Shown one piece after another: positions 37,411 to 44,527 of a stretch of DNA of 64,000 nt (its first letter is position 1; every line of letters starts with the position of its first letter). The position numbers and the translations under genes are program-made. The DNA lies in contig JANXDC010000015.1 in the NCBI GenBank assembly GCA_025059945.1, positions 1-64,000 of the forward strand. Reading direction: 5' to 3'. The notes under the pieces were generated by a model that saw only the letters and a list, made by a program, of their open reading frames with translations, searched no databases and had not been told where the DNA came from. The stretch comes from Bacteroidota bacterium (GTDB lineage: Bacteria; Bacteroidota; Rhodothermia; JANXDC01).

Positions 37411-37427
37411 TTTCGGTGGCGCCGAAA
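37411..37427. promoter_or_regulatory. Inverted repeat in the kinase/dipeptidase divergent region
   Basis: TTTCGG-tggcg-CCGAAA is a perfect 6-bp dyad with a 5-nt spacer, centred about 80 bp from the kinase start and 95 bp from the dipeptidase start in a 174-bp divergent gap. It could be an operator; no regulator gene is adjacent. Confidence 0.35.
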
Positions 37428-37512
37428 CTATCAAAAGCCGTTCCTTTGAAATGTGCTGCAGTGCGGCGACAACTCAAAACGGTTCAACCCCACGAGGCGG
37501 AAGAGGTTTCCC

Positions 37513-38868
37513 ATGATGCGCTGGTTAGGACTTGCCGGTCTAAGCCTGGCCTGCGGAGGCGATCCCCATCCGGCTTCTTCCGTTAAGGCCGACACGGGTA
37601 TTGTGCTGGCGATTCCGGCTCCGATCCGACACCCTAAAGCCGATAGCCTCATAGCGGCCGATCCGTTGTGGCGGCGGGCGCTTGAGATCCACTACCGGGC
37701 CATCGTCTTCGACGGGCATCACGACAGCCCCACGCTCATGGTCGACGGCGGCCAGGATCTCGTAGGGGCCTTCGGGGGGTACTTTCAAGGGCGCACCGAC
37801 TTGCCCCCGACGCGGCGCGGCTATGACTGGGGCTATCGCTACGCTCCGCCGCGGGTGCATACCGATCTGCCGCGCATGATCGAGGGCGGCCAGGATGCGC
37901 CGTTTCTGTCCATCTGGGTCGCCGCGGATTACGCCCGAACCCCGGGCGCCTCGGCCCGAAGGGCGCATCGGCTCATCGACACCGTTCTGGCCCAAATTCG
38001 GCGCCATCCGGACCGGGTCGAGCTGGCTACCTCCTATGAGGACGTGATCCGGATTGTGCGCTCCGGCAAAATCGCCGCCCTCATGGGGCTTGAGGGGGGG
38101 CATGCGCTGGAGAACAGCCTGGATACCCTGCGCTCTTTTTATCGCCGGGGGGTACGCTACGTCACGCTCACGCACACGAACACCAACGGCTGGTGCGATT
38201 CCTCCCAGGACACGGCCCGCTGGGGAGGGCTTAACGAACTGGGCCGGCAAATGGTGCGCGAGATGAACCGGCTTGGCATGCTCATCGACATCTCCCACAT
38301 CTCGGATGCCGCCTTGGAAGACGTGCTCGAGGTCACGGAAGCGCCCGTGATCGCTTCGCACTCCTCCTGTCGCGCGCTTACGCACATCCCGCGCAATCTC
38401 TCCGACGATCAGCTTCGGGCCATCGCGCGCAACGGGGGGGTGGTGATGATCAACATCGGCTCCGACTTCGTCAACCCCGCCTACACGGAGGCCTTCTGGC
38501 GGGCTGTAGCAGAGCGGGTCCGCACCCGGTATCGCGGGGACTTCCGCACCCGCATGTGGGTGGCGCTGCGGGAGGTTAAACAAGAGCAGGGCATAGGGGA
38601 ACCGACCTTGGAGGATGTGCTCGACCACATCGAACACGTCCGCCGCGTGGCCGGAGTCGACCACGTAGGCTGGGGCACGGACTTCGACGGCGTGCCCAGC
38701 CTGCCCAAGGGGCTTGAAGACGTGACCAAACTGCCTTGGATCACCTATGGCCTGCTGAAGCGGGGTTGGAGCGAGGAGGAGATTTACAAGTTCTGGGGAG
38801 CAAACGTGCTGCGGGTCATGCGCCAGGCGGAAGCCGTGGCCCGACGGCTGCAGGCGGAGGGACGGTAA
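37513..38868 (+). CDS. Membrane dipeptidase lipoprotein (peptidase family M19)
   Basis: Zinc-dependent renal-dipeptidase-like enzyme that hydrolyses dipeptides. The 451-aa precursor has a short signal with lipobox LSLAC (Cys14), so it is probably anchored in the outer or inner membrane. Metal-ligand motifs DGHHDSP, LMGLEGGHAL, IDISHISD and IASHSSCRAL are in place. ATG 37513 has GAAGAGG about 7 nt upstream. The next gene starts directly after its stop. Confidence 0.92.
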   Translation: MMRWLGLAGLSLACGGDPHPASSVKADTGIVLAIPAPIRHPKADSLIAADPLWRRALEIHYRAIVFDGHHDSPTLMVDGGQDLVGAFGGYFQGRTDLPPTRRGYDWGYRYAPPRVHTDLPRMIEGGQDAPFLSIWVAADYARTPGASARRAHRLIDTVLAQIRRHPDRVELATSYEDVIRIVRSGKIAALMGLEGGHALENSLDTLRSFYRRGVRYVTLTHTNTNGWCDSSQDTARWGGLNELGRQMVREMNRLGMLIDISHISDAALEDVLEVTEAPVIASHSSCRALTHIPRNLSDDQLRAIARNGGVVMINIGSDFVNPAYTEAFWRAVAERVRTRYRGDFRTRMWVALREVKQEQGIGEPTLEDVLDHIEHVRRVAGVDHVGWGTDFDGVPSLPKGLEDVTKLPWITYGLLKRGWSEEEIYKFWGANVLRVMRQAEAVARRLQAEGR

Positions 38869-39855
38869 ATGGAGCTGCCGACCTTAGCGGACGTGCAGGC
38901 GGCGCGCGCGCGGATCGCCCCCTTTGTGCACCGTACGCCCCTCATACGAAGCCAGAGCCTTTCGGATCGATTTGGCGCGAACGTATACTTGAAGCTGGAG
39001 TTGTTTCAGAAAACCGGCGCCTTTAAGGTGCGCGGGGCTTTCAACCGCATGCTGCTGCTTTCGGAGGCCGAACGCGCCCGGGGCGTGGTGGCCACAAGCG
39101 GGGGCAACCACGCGCAGGCCGTGGCCTATGCGGCGCGCGTGCTCGGCATCCGGGCTCGGATCTTGATGCCGGAAAACACCCCCCATAATTACGTCGAGGC
39201 CACGCGTGCTTACGGCGCCGAAGTAGAGCTGACGAACACGATCGCGGAGGCCTTTGCGCGCGCCCAAGCCTATCAGGAGGCCGGATGGACGTACGTGCAT
39301 CCCTTTGACGACCCTTGGGTTATAGCCGGACAAGGCACGCTGGGGCTGGAGCTGTGGGAGGATCTGCCCCAGCTCACCGACGTCGTGCTCAGCATAGGCG
39401 GCGGAGGGCTTATGGCCGGCGTGGGCGCGGCCTTAAAGGCCCTGCGCCCCGATGTGCGCCTCTGGGGCGTGGAGACCGAGGGGGCCGACAGCATGGCCCA
39501 GGCCCTGCGCGCGGGGCGGGTGGTAGAGCTGCCGGCCATCACGTCCATCGCCAAAACGCTAGGCGCCCCCTCGGTGAGCGAACGGACCCTGAAGGCCGCG
39601 CGCCGGTATCTGGAGTCCGTTACAGTCGTATCCGACGCCGAGGCCGTCGAAGCGATGCGCTGGCTTCTGGAGCGCGCCAAAGTGCTGACCGAACCGGCCG
39701 CCTCCTGCACCCTGGCGGCGCTGGAAAGACTAGCCGATCGCTTCGGGCCGGATCGGCACGTGGTGCTCGTGCTCTGCGGGGGCAACGTGGCCCTAGATGA
39801 CCTGTGCCGCTACGCGCAGCGCTTTCTGATCGCCTCTGCGCGCGCCCTAGCCTGA
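38869..39855 (+). CDS. Threonine ammonia-lyase/serine racemase-like PLP enzyme
   Basis: Fold-type II PLP enzyme of 328 aa, with Lys53 in GAFKVRGA, the ATSGGNHAQ loop and GGGGLMAG for the PLP phosphate. It lacks the C-terminal ACT regulatory domain of biosynthetic IlvA, so it is the short catabolic TdcB/serine-racemase type. Threonine to 2-oxobutanoate or serine to pyruvate are the likely reactions. The start codon follows the dipeptidase stop with no gap. Confidence 0.9.
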   Translation: MELPTLADVQAARARIAPFVHRTPLIRSQSLSDRFGANVYLKLELFQKTGAFKVRGAFNRMLLLSEAERARGVVATSGGNHAQAVAYAARVLGIRARILMPENTPHNYVEATRAYGAEVELTNTIAEAFARAQAYQEAGWTYVHPFDDPWVIAGQGTLGLELWEDLPQLTDVVLSIGGGGLMAGVGAALKALRPDVRLWGVETEGADSMAQALRAGRVVELPAITSIAKTLGAPSVSERTLKAARRYLESVTVVSDAEAVEAMRWLLERAKVLTEPAASCTLAALERLADRFGPDRHVVLVLCGGNVALDDLCRYAQRFLIASARALA

Positions 39856-39859
39856 GGCC

Positions 39860-40945
39860 GTGTCTGGAACGCCCCGGTTGTTGTTCGTGTCTTTGGCGCG
39901 CACGGCCTTCGTGCAAGACGATGAGGACCTGCTGCGGTCGGCTTATGCGGTGCGGCCCTTCGTGTTCGGAACGGCCCGAAGGCCGGATCGGCTTCTGTGG
40001 AGTTGGACCCGGCAACTTGCGTGGCTTTTGCGGGAGCTCCCTCGAGCGGAACTCCTACTGGGCTGGTTTGCGGATTATCATCTGGTCCTTCCTGTGGCCC
40101 TGGCCCGACGGTTTGGCGTGCCCACCGCGGTCGTGTTGGGCGGCTTCGATGCGCATACGCTGCCCACGTTGCGCTATGGCGTCTACGCGAGCCCGTGGCG
40201 GGCCCCCATGGCGCGCTTCGTGCTTCGGAACGCGTCCCTGCTTCTGCCCGTAAGCGGGGCCCTGATAGAGGGCGAAAACCCCTTTGCCCTCTGGCCCCAA
40301 AGGCTGCGCACGGGGGTGCGCGCGCACGTGCCCGGTCTTCGCACCCCGTTTCGCGTGATCCCGACCGGTTACGATCCGGTGCGGTGGCCCCTCGGCCCCC
40401 TTGAGCGCGCCGCTTCGCTGCTCACGGTGGCCTACATCGGCCGGGAACGCTCCGTGCTGGTCAAGGGGGTGGACCTGTTCCTGGAGGCCGCGCGCCGCCT
40501 GCCTCGTGTGCCGTTTTACCTTGTAGGGCTAGAACCCCGGTACCGGGACGCGTTCGTGTCCCGCTGGCGCCCCCCGGAGAACGTCCTCTTAGAGCCGCCC
40601 AGACCCCGTTCGGAGCTAGGCCTCCGATATCGACAATGCGCCGTCTACGCGCAACTTTCCCGCACCGAGGGCCTACCCAACGTGCTGTGCGAGGCCATGC
40701 TCTCCGGATGCGTCCCCGTGGGCAGCCCCGTGGGGGGGATTCCGGAGCTGCTGGAGGGGGTGGGATGGCTCGTATCGCGCCCCGATCCCCAGGAAATCGC
40801 CGAGGCGCTCAGCCAGGCCCTCCGCGCCGATCCCGAAAACCGGCTGCAGGCGCGCGCGCGCATTCTGGAGCGATATGGACTTGAAAACCGCCGCAAAGCC
40901 CTTCTAGAGGCGCTGGAGGCCCTCCGTGCGGGATCTGATGCGTAA
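39860..40945 (+). CDS. Glycosyltransferase family 4-like (GT-B fold)
   Basis: A 361-aa sugar transferase. The C-terminal half has the group 1 hallmarks: VAYIGR, KGVDLFLEAARRLP and EGLPNVLCEAMLSGCVPVGS, with the two glutamates of the EX7E motif. Start GTG 39860 has GAGG just upstream and follows the lyase stop by 4 bp. It overlaps the flippase gene by 20 bp. Acceptor and sugar are unknown; the flippase suggests surface glycan or lipid-linked oligosaccharide assembly. Confidence 0.86.
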   Translation: MSGTPRLLFVSLARTAFVQDDEDLLRSAYAVRPFVFGTARRPDRLLWSWTRQLAWLLRELPRAELLLGWFADYHLVLPVALARRFGVPTAVVLGGFDAHTLPTLRYGVYASPWRAPMARFVLRNASLLLPVSGALIEGENPFALWPQRLRTGVRAHVPGLRTPFRVIPTGYDPVRWPLGPLERAASLLTVAYIGRERSVLVKGVDLFLEAARRLPRVPFYLVGLEPRYRDAFVSRWRPPENVLLEPPRPRSELGLRYRQCAVYAQLSRTEGLPNVLCEAMLSGCVPVGSPVGGIPELLEGVGWLVSRPDPQEIAEALSQALRADPENRLQARARILERYGLENRRKALLEALEALRAGSDA

Positions 40946-42341
40946 CCTGGCCGGACAGAGCCTTTGGTATGCCGGGGCCAACTCGTTGGCCAAGGCCGCG
41001 GGGCTGCTGCTTCTGCCCCTGTACACGAACACGCGCTACCTGGACGTGTCCGACTACGGCCGCTGGGGCGTGCTGGAGGTGACGGTCCAAATCGGGATCA
41101 TCGTGCTCAGCCTGCAACTCCCGATGGGCCTTGTGCGATTCGGGGCCCAACCGGAGACCCGCCTGGCCGCGGCTCGCTCGGTTTGGGGGCTTACGATCGG
41201 AATCGCGGGGGCGCTTGTGGCGATCGGCTTTCTGGTGCTGCGCGCGCCCGGCGGGGCGATCTGGGGGCTCATGAGCCTGTATGTGGCCTTTGAGCTGCCG
41301 CTCGGGGTGGCCCTGGCCGCGCTGCGCGCAGAGGGCAGGGCGAAATGGTATGCGGGGATTCTGCTTTTTAAGCTCTTTGGGCTGATTGCGCTCAGCTACG
41401 TCGCCCTGGCCCTTTGGCGGATGGGGCTTATGGGGGTGCTTGCGGCCTATGCGGCCTCAAGCGCGGGAGCTTGCCTTGCCGCTTTGGCCGCAACCTGGGG
41501 GCGCTGGCCGTGGGGATGGCCTCGGCCTGATCCGGGCTGGACGGGCGTTCTTGTGCGGGTCTGCGCGCCTCTCATCGGAGGCGCGCTGGGCAGCTTGGCC
41601 CTGAACGCGGCCGATCGATACGTGCTAGCCGCCTGGCGTACCGAGTTCGAAGTGGGCCTGTACGTGCTGGCGGCCAAATTCGGGGGTGTGGTAAACATGC
41701 TCGGCGCGCAGCCGATTCAGCTGGCCTGGCTGCCCTTTGTGTTGCGGCTTCGGCCGGAGGAGCGGCCCGCCGTCGTGGCCCTGGCGCATCGAGGGGCGGC
41801 GGTGGGGCTGGGGGCGCTCGCCCTGTGCACATCCCTGTTCGCGCCCTGGGTGCTCGTCCTGATGGACGCAGATCCCGCCTACCGCGCCGCCCTGCCGCTG
41901 GTTCCCTGGATCAGCCTGGGCTTTGCCGCCTTCGGGCTTAGCCTCATCTGGTCGGCCTTGCTTTTAGAGGCGCTGCGTTCCGGCTCCTTCTCCCTCATCG
42001 TGGCCGGAACAGCCGCGCTCAACTTGGCGCTCAACGCGCTCCTAGTACCCACATGGGGCGCCCTCGGAGCTGCCGTAGCGACCCTGCTGGCCTACACGGG
42101 CCTGCTCCTTTGGACCCACCGAGCGGTGCGAAACTCGATCGGACTTCCCTTGAGCGGAATGCGCCTGCTGGGACTGGGGCTTTGGACTGGTCTACTGGCC
42201 GCGCTGGGAACGATGCGTGCGCCCGAGGGGATCGGGGACCTCGCGCTTCGGTTCGGACTGCTGGGGGTCTGGCTTTTGGGCGCCTGGCTGCTCGGCTGGG
42301 TGCGCATAGGCGACGCGCGCGCCCTAATTCGGGGTCTTTAG
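40926..42341 (+). CDS. Polysaccharide flippase-like membrane protein (MATE/Wzx superfamily)
   Basis: A 471-aa protein with about 12-14 membrane helices and the Wzx-like opening NLAGQSLWYAGANSLAKAAG followed by YTNTRYLDVSDYG. The likely role is translocating lipid-linked glycan across the inner membrane with the adjacent glycosyltransferase. GTG 40926 has GGAGG about 8 nt upstream; ATG 40938 is an alternative. Its stop shares TTAG with the convergent methyltransferase. Confidence 0.85.
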   Translation: MRDLMRNLAGQSLWYAGANSLAKAAGLLLLPLYTNTRYLDVSDYGRWGVLEVTVQIGIIVLSLQLPMGLVRFGAQPETRLAAARSVWGLTIGIAGALVAIGFLVLRAPGGAIWGLMSLYVAFELPLGVALAALRAEGRAKWYAGILLFKLFGLIALSYVALALWRMGLMGVLAAYAASSAGACLAALAATWGRWPWGWPRPDPGWTGVLVRVCAPLIGGALGSLALNAADRYVLAAWRTEFEVGLYVLAAKFGGVVNMLGAQPIQLAWLPFVLRLRPEERPAVVALAHRGAAVGLGALALCTSLFAPWVLVLMDADPAYRAALPLVPWISLGFAAFGLSLIWSALLLEALRSGSFSLIVAGTAALNLALNALLVPTWGALGAAVATLLAYTGLLLWTHRAVRNSIGLPLSGMRLLGLGLWTGLLAALGTMRAPEGIGDLALRFGLLGVWLLGAWLLGWVRIGDARALIRGL

Positions 42342-43339
42342 CGGCGCCCCTTTTGCCTTCCCAGGGGGGCGCGCTTGCGCAAAAGGGCCAGAAAAAACCC
42401 CTCCATCTCGGCTGTGGGCAACACGCGCACCGCCAGCCCTACGGCCTCCGGAAAGCGGCGGCCGTTCCAGCTGCGCAGCCCAGGTCTATGGTTTGCAAAG
42501 GGACACGCAATCGGCTCAAGCTCCAGCGCCGAACCCCAACGCTCCAGGACGGCCGCAAGCACGCCTTCGTTTTCCTCGGGCGCGAACGTACAAGTGGCAA
42601 AGAGCAGCCGGCCTCCTGCTCGAAGGGCATGCAAAGCAGACTCCAGCAGCTGTTGGCTTCTATAAGCTAGCTCGTGCACCTTGCGGAGGCTCCAGTAGCG
42701 ATACGTCTCGGGCTGTCCGATGCGAAAACGGGCCTCAGCCGAACAGGGTGCATCCAGGAGCACGCAATCGAAGGCCTCCGGCCAGCGGCTTCCCGCGAGG
42801 CGACCATCGGCCAGGACCGCGCGCACCCGGCCGGCCCCGTAATGGGTCAGAAGGGCCCGAAGCTTGTAGTAGCGCCCCCGAGCTTTCTCCACGGCTACAA
42901 TCTGCGCTGGATCCCGCAGGCCCGCGGCCAACTGGAGGGTTTTGCCCCCGGGCGCCGCGCACAAGTCCAGCACCCTGTCCTCGGGATCAGGACCTAGAAT
43001 CCAGACGGGCAGCATGCTGGAGAGGTTCTGCACGTAAAGCCAGGCCCGCCGGCAGGGCTCCGAAGCCAGCAGCGCGGCCCGGTGGGAGGCGCCCACCACA
43101 TACGCTCCAGGCATCCATTCTACAGGTCGGGCCGGCACCTGGGCCTTCTGAAGCGCCTCCAGGGCCGCTTCCTCTGAGGGAGCCCGAAGGGGGTTTACGC
43201 GAAACGCGGCCCAGCGCTCCTCCCAAAAAGTGCGCGCCCAGCAGGCGACCTCCTCTTCGGTCCCAATCCGAAGAAGCCGCTCCACAAAGGCCCGGGGAAG
43301 CGGGGCTAGCGCCTGAGTCCAAAACTGCGCCTTGCTCAC
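42338..43339 (-). CDS. RsmB/NOP-family RNA m5C methyltransferase (second copy)
   Basis: A 333-aa SAM-dependent methyltransferase with SAM loop DLCAAPGGKT, motif IV DAPCSAEARFR (Cys) and motif VI FATCTFAPEENEG (catalytic Cys). It is shorter than RsmB and lacks a NusB-like N-terminus. The first 70 residues and the YRYWSLRKVHELAYRSQ stretch recall the NSUN/YebU-type and tRNA enzymes, so the target (rRNA or tRNA) is open. GTG 43339 is chosen because it overlaps the upstream stop as GTGA; a longer frame to 43594 runs into the next gene. Confidence 0.85.
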   Translation of the reverse strand: MSKAQFWTQALAPLPRAFVERLLRIGTEEEVACWARTFWEERWAAFRVNPLRAPSEEAALEALQKAQVPARPVEWMPGAYVVGASHRAALLASEPCRRAWLYVQNLSSMLPVWILGPDPEDRVLDLCAAPGGKTLQLAAGLRDPAQIVAVEKARGRYYKLRALLTHYGAGRVRAVLADGRLAGSRWPEAFDCVLLDAPCSAEARFRIGQPETYRYWSLRKVHELAYRSQQLLESALHALRAGGRLLFATCTFAPEENEGVLAAVLERWGSALELEPIACPFANHRPGLRSWNGRRFPEAVGLAVRVLPTAEMEGFFLALLRKRAPLGRQKGRR

Positions 43340-44358
43340 GGCACGAGCACGATTTTGCCCGCGTTTTGCCGCTCCTCCAGGCGCTTGTGGGCCAAAGCGA
43401 CCTCCTCGAGCCGGTAAATGCGATCGATTACGGGTCGAATACGACCCTGAGCGTACCACGTAAGCAGGGTCTGCATCGCGTTGCGCAGCCTGGCCGCCTC
43501 CGCCCACAGGCGCCCCAGATGCAGCCCGATTACGGCTCGATTCTCCCACATAAGCCGAAGGGGATGAAAGCAGGGGGCTTGCAGATGCTCCCAAAGCGCC
43601 CGCAAGGGCCGCCTTCTGGGCCCCCCGAAGGGGCGCATAAGGCCATACAGCACAAGCCGGCCTGTGGGCCGCAAAAGTCGGTAGTTTTTCCGCGTATCGC
43701 GCCCTCCCAAGGGGTCGAGCACCACGTGCACGCCGGCTCCGCCGGTCAGACGCCGCACCTCAGGCTCGTAATCCCGCCTGCGGTAGTCGATGGGGTGATC
43801 GCAGCCCTGCGCGCGCAAAAGCGCGTGCTTGCCTGCAGAGGCCGTCCCCAAGATCCGCACATCCGGCACGGTGCGCGCTATCTGCAGAGCGGCCAGCCCC
43901 ACGCCCCCGGCGGCCGCGTGCACGAGCACCCACTCTCCGGGCTTGAGCGCGGCCATCTCGATCAGGGCCATGTAGGCCGTAAGATAAGCCACGGGCAGAG
44001 CGGCGGCCTCTTCGAACGGCATCGCCTCCGGGATGGGAAACACCTGCGCAGCGGGCACCACCACCTGTTCGGCCTGTCCTCCAGAGGGCATGAGCGCCAG
44101 CACTCGCTGGCCCACCGCGAAGGGCGCCTCTGGTCCAACCGTCTCGATCTCACCTGCCACCTCAAAGCCGGGCACAAAAGGCGGCCTCGGAGCCCCGGGA
44201 TATAGCCCCCTACGCATGAGCGCGTCGGCGAAGTTGAGCCCAGCGGCCCGCACCCGAATCCGCACCTCCCCGGAGCTCACCTGCCGGGGCTCAGGCCATG
44301 GCTCTACGGCGATTCGCCGCCTTCCGAAGGGGCCTTGGCGTATGAGGACGGCGCGCAT
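43336..44358 (-). CDS. Zinc-independent quinone oxidoreductase-like MDR protein
   Basis: Medium-chain dehydrogenase/reductase of 340 aa. The N-terminal GroES-like domain (AAGLNFADALMRRGLYPG) lacks zinc-ligand cysteines. The NADPH-binding domain has AAAGGVGLAALQIA and VLDPLGG. The C-terminal part resembles VAT-1/synaptic-vesicle-type quinone reductases. Reaction: NADPH-dependent reduction of quinones or enones (family inference). It is translationally coupled to the downstream methyltransferase by GTGA. Confidence 0.88.
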   Translation of the reverse strand: MRAVLIRQGPFGRRRIAVEPWPEPRQVSSGEVRIRVRAAGLNFADALMRRGLYPGAPRPPFVPGFEVAGEIETVGPEAPFAVGQRVLALMPSGGQAEQVVVPAAQVFPIPEAMPFEEAAALPVAYLTAYMALIEMAALKPGEWVLVHAAAGGVGLAALQIARTVPDVRILGTASAGKHALLRAQGCDHPIDYRRRDYEPEVRRLTGGAGVHVVLDPLGGRDTRKNYRLLRPTGRLVLYGLMRPFGGPRRRPLRALWEHLQAPCFHPLRLMWENRAVIGLHLGRLWAEAARLRNAMQTLLTWYAQGRIRPVIDRIYRLEEVALAHKRLEERQNAGKIVLVP

Positions 44359-44372
44359 CGCGATCGCTTCGG

Positions 44373-44404
44373 TTGACAGCGGAGCCGAAAGGCTCCTATT
44401 TTTG
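44373..44404 (+). promoter_or_regulatory. Bacteroidota-type promoter for tRNA-Pro
   Basis: TTG (44373-44375), a 21-nt spacer and TATTTTTG (44397-44404) match TTG-N21-TAnnTTTG. The tRNA starts 11 nt downstream. Confidence 0.78.
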
Positions 44405-44414
44405 CCCTCCGCAG

Positions 44415-44490
<76 letters not shown>

Positions 44491-44495
44491 GGATC

Positions 44496-44527
44496 AGGCC
44501 CTGACGCCATCTCAGGGCCTTTCTTTT
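44496..44527 (+). terminator. tRNA-Pro terminator overlapping the mutS 3' end
   Basis: AGGCCCTGA (44496-44504) pairs with TCAGGGCCT (44512-44520), a perfect 9-bp stem with a 7-nt loop, followed by TTCTTTT. The descending arm includes the complement of the mutS stop codon (44512-44514). Confidence 0.85.

Noticed and set aside
42493-44205. 570-aa plus-strand frame
   Set aside because: Antisense to the second methyltransferase and the quinone reductase, both clear genes. Pro/Gly/Arg/His-rich and without motifs.
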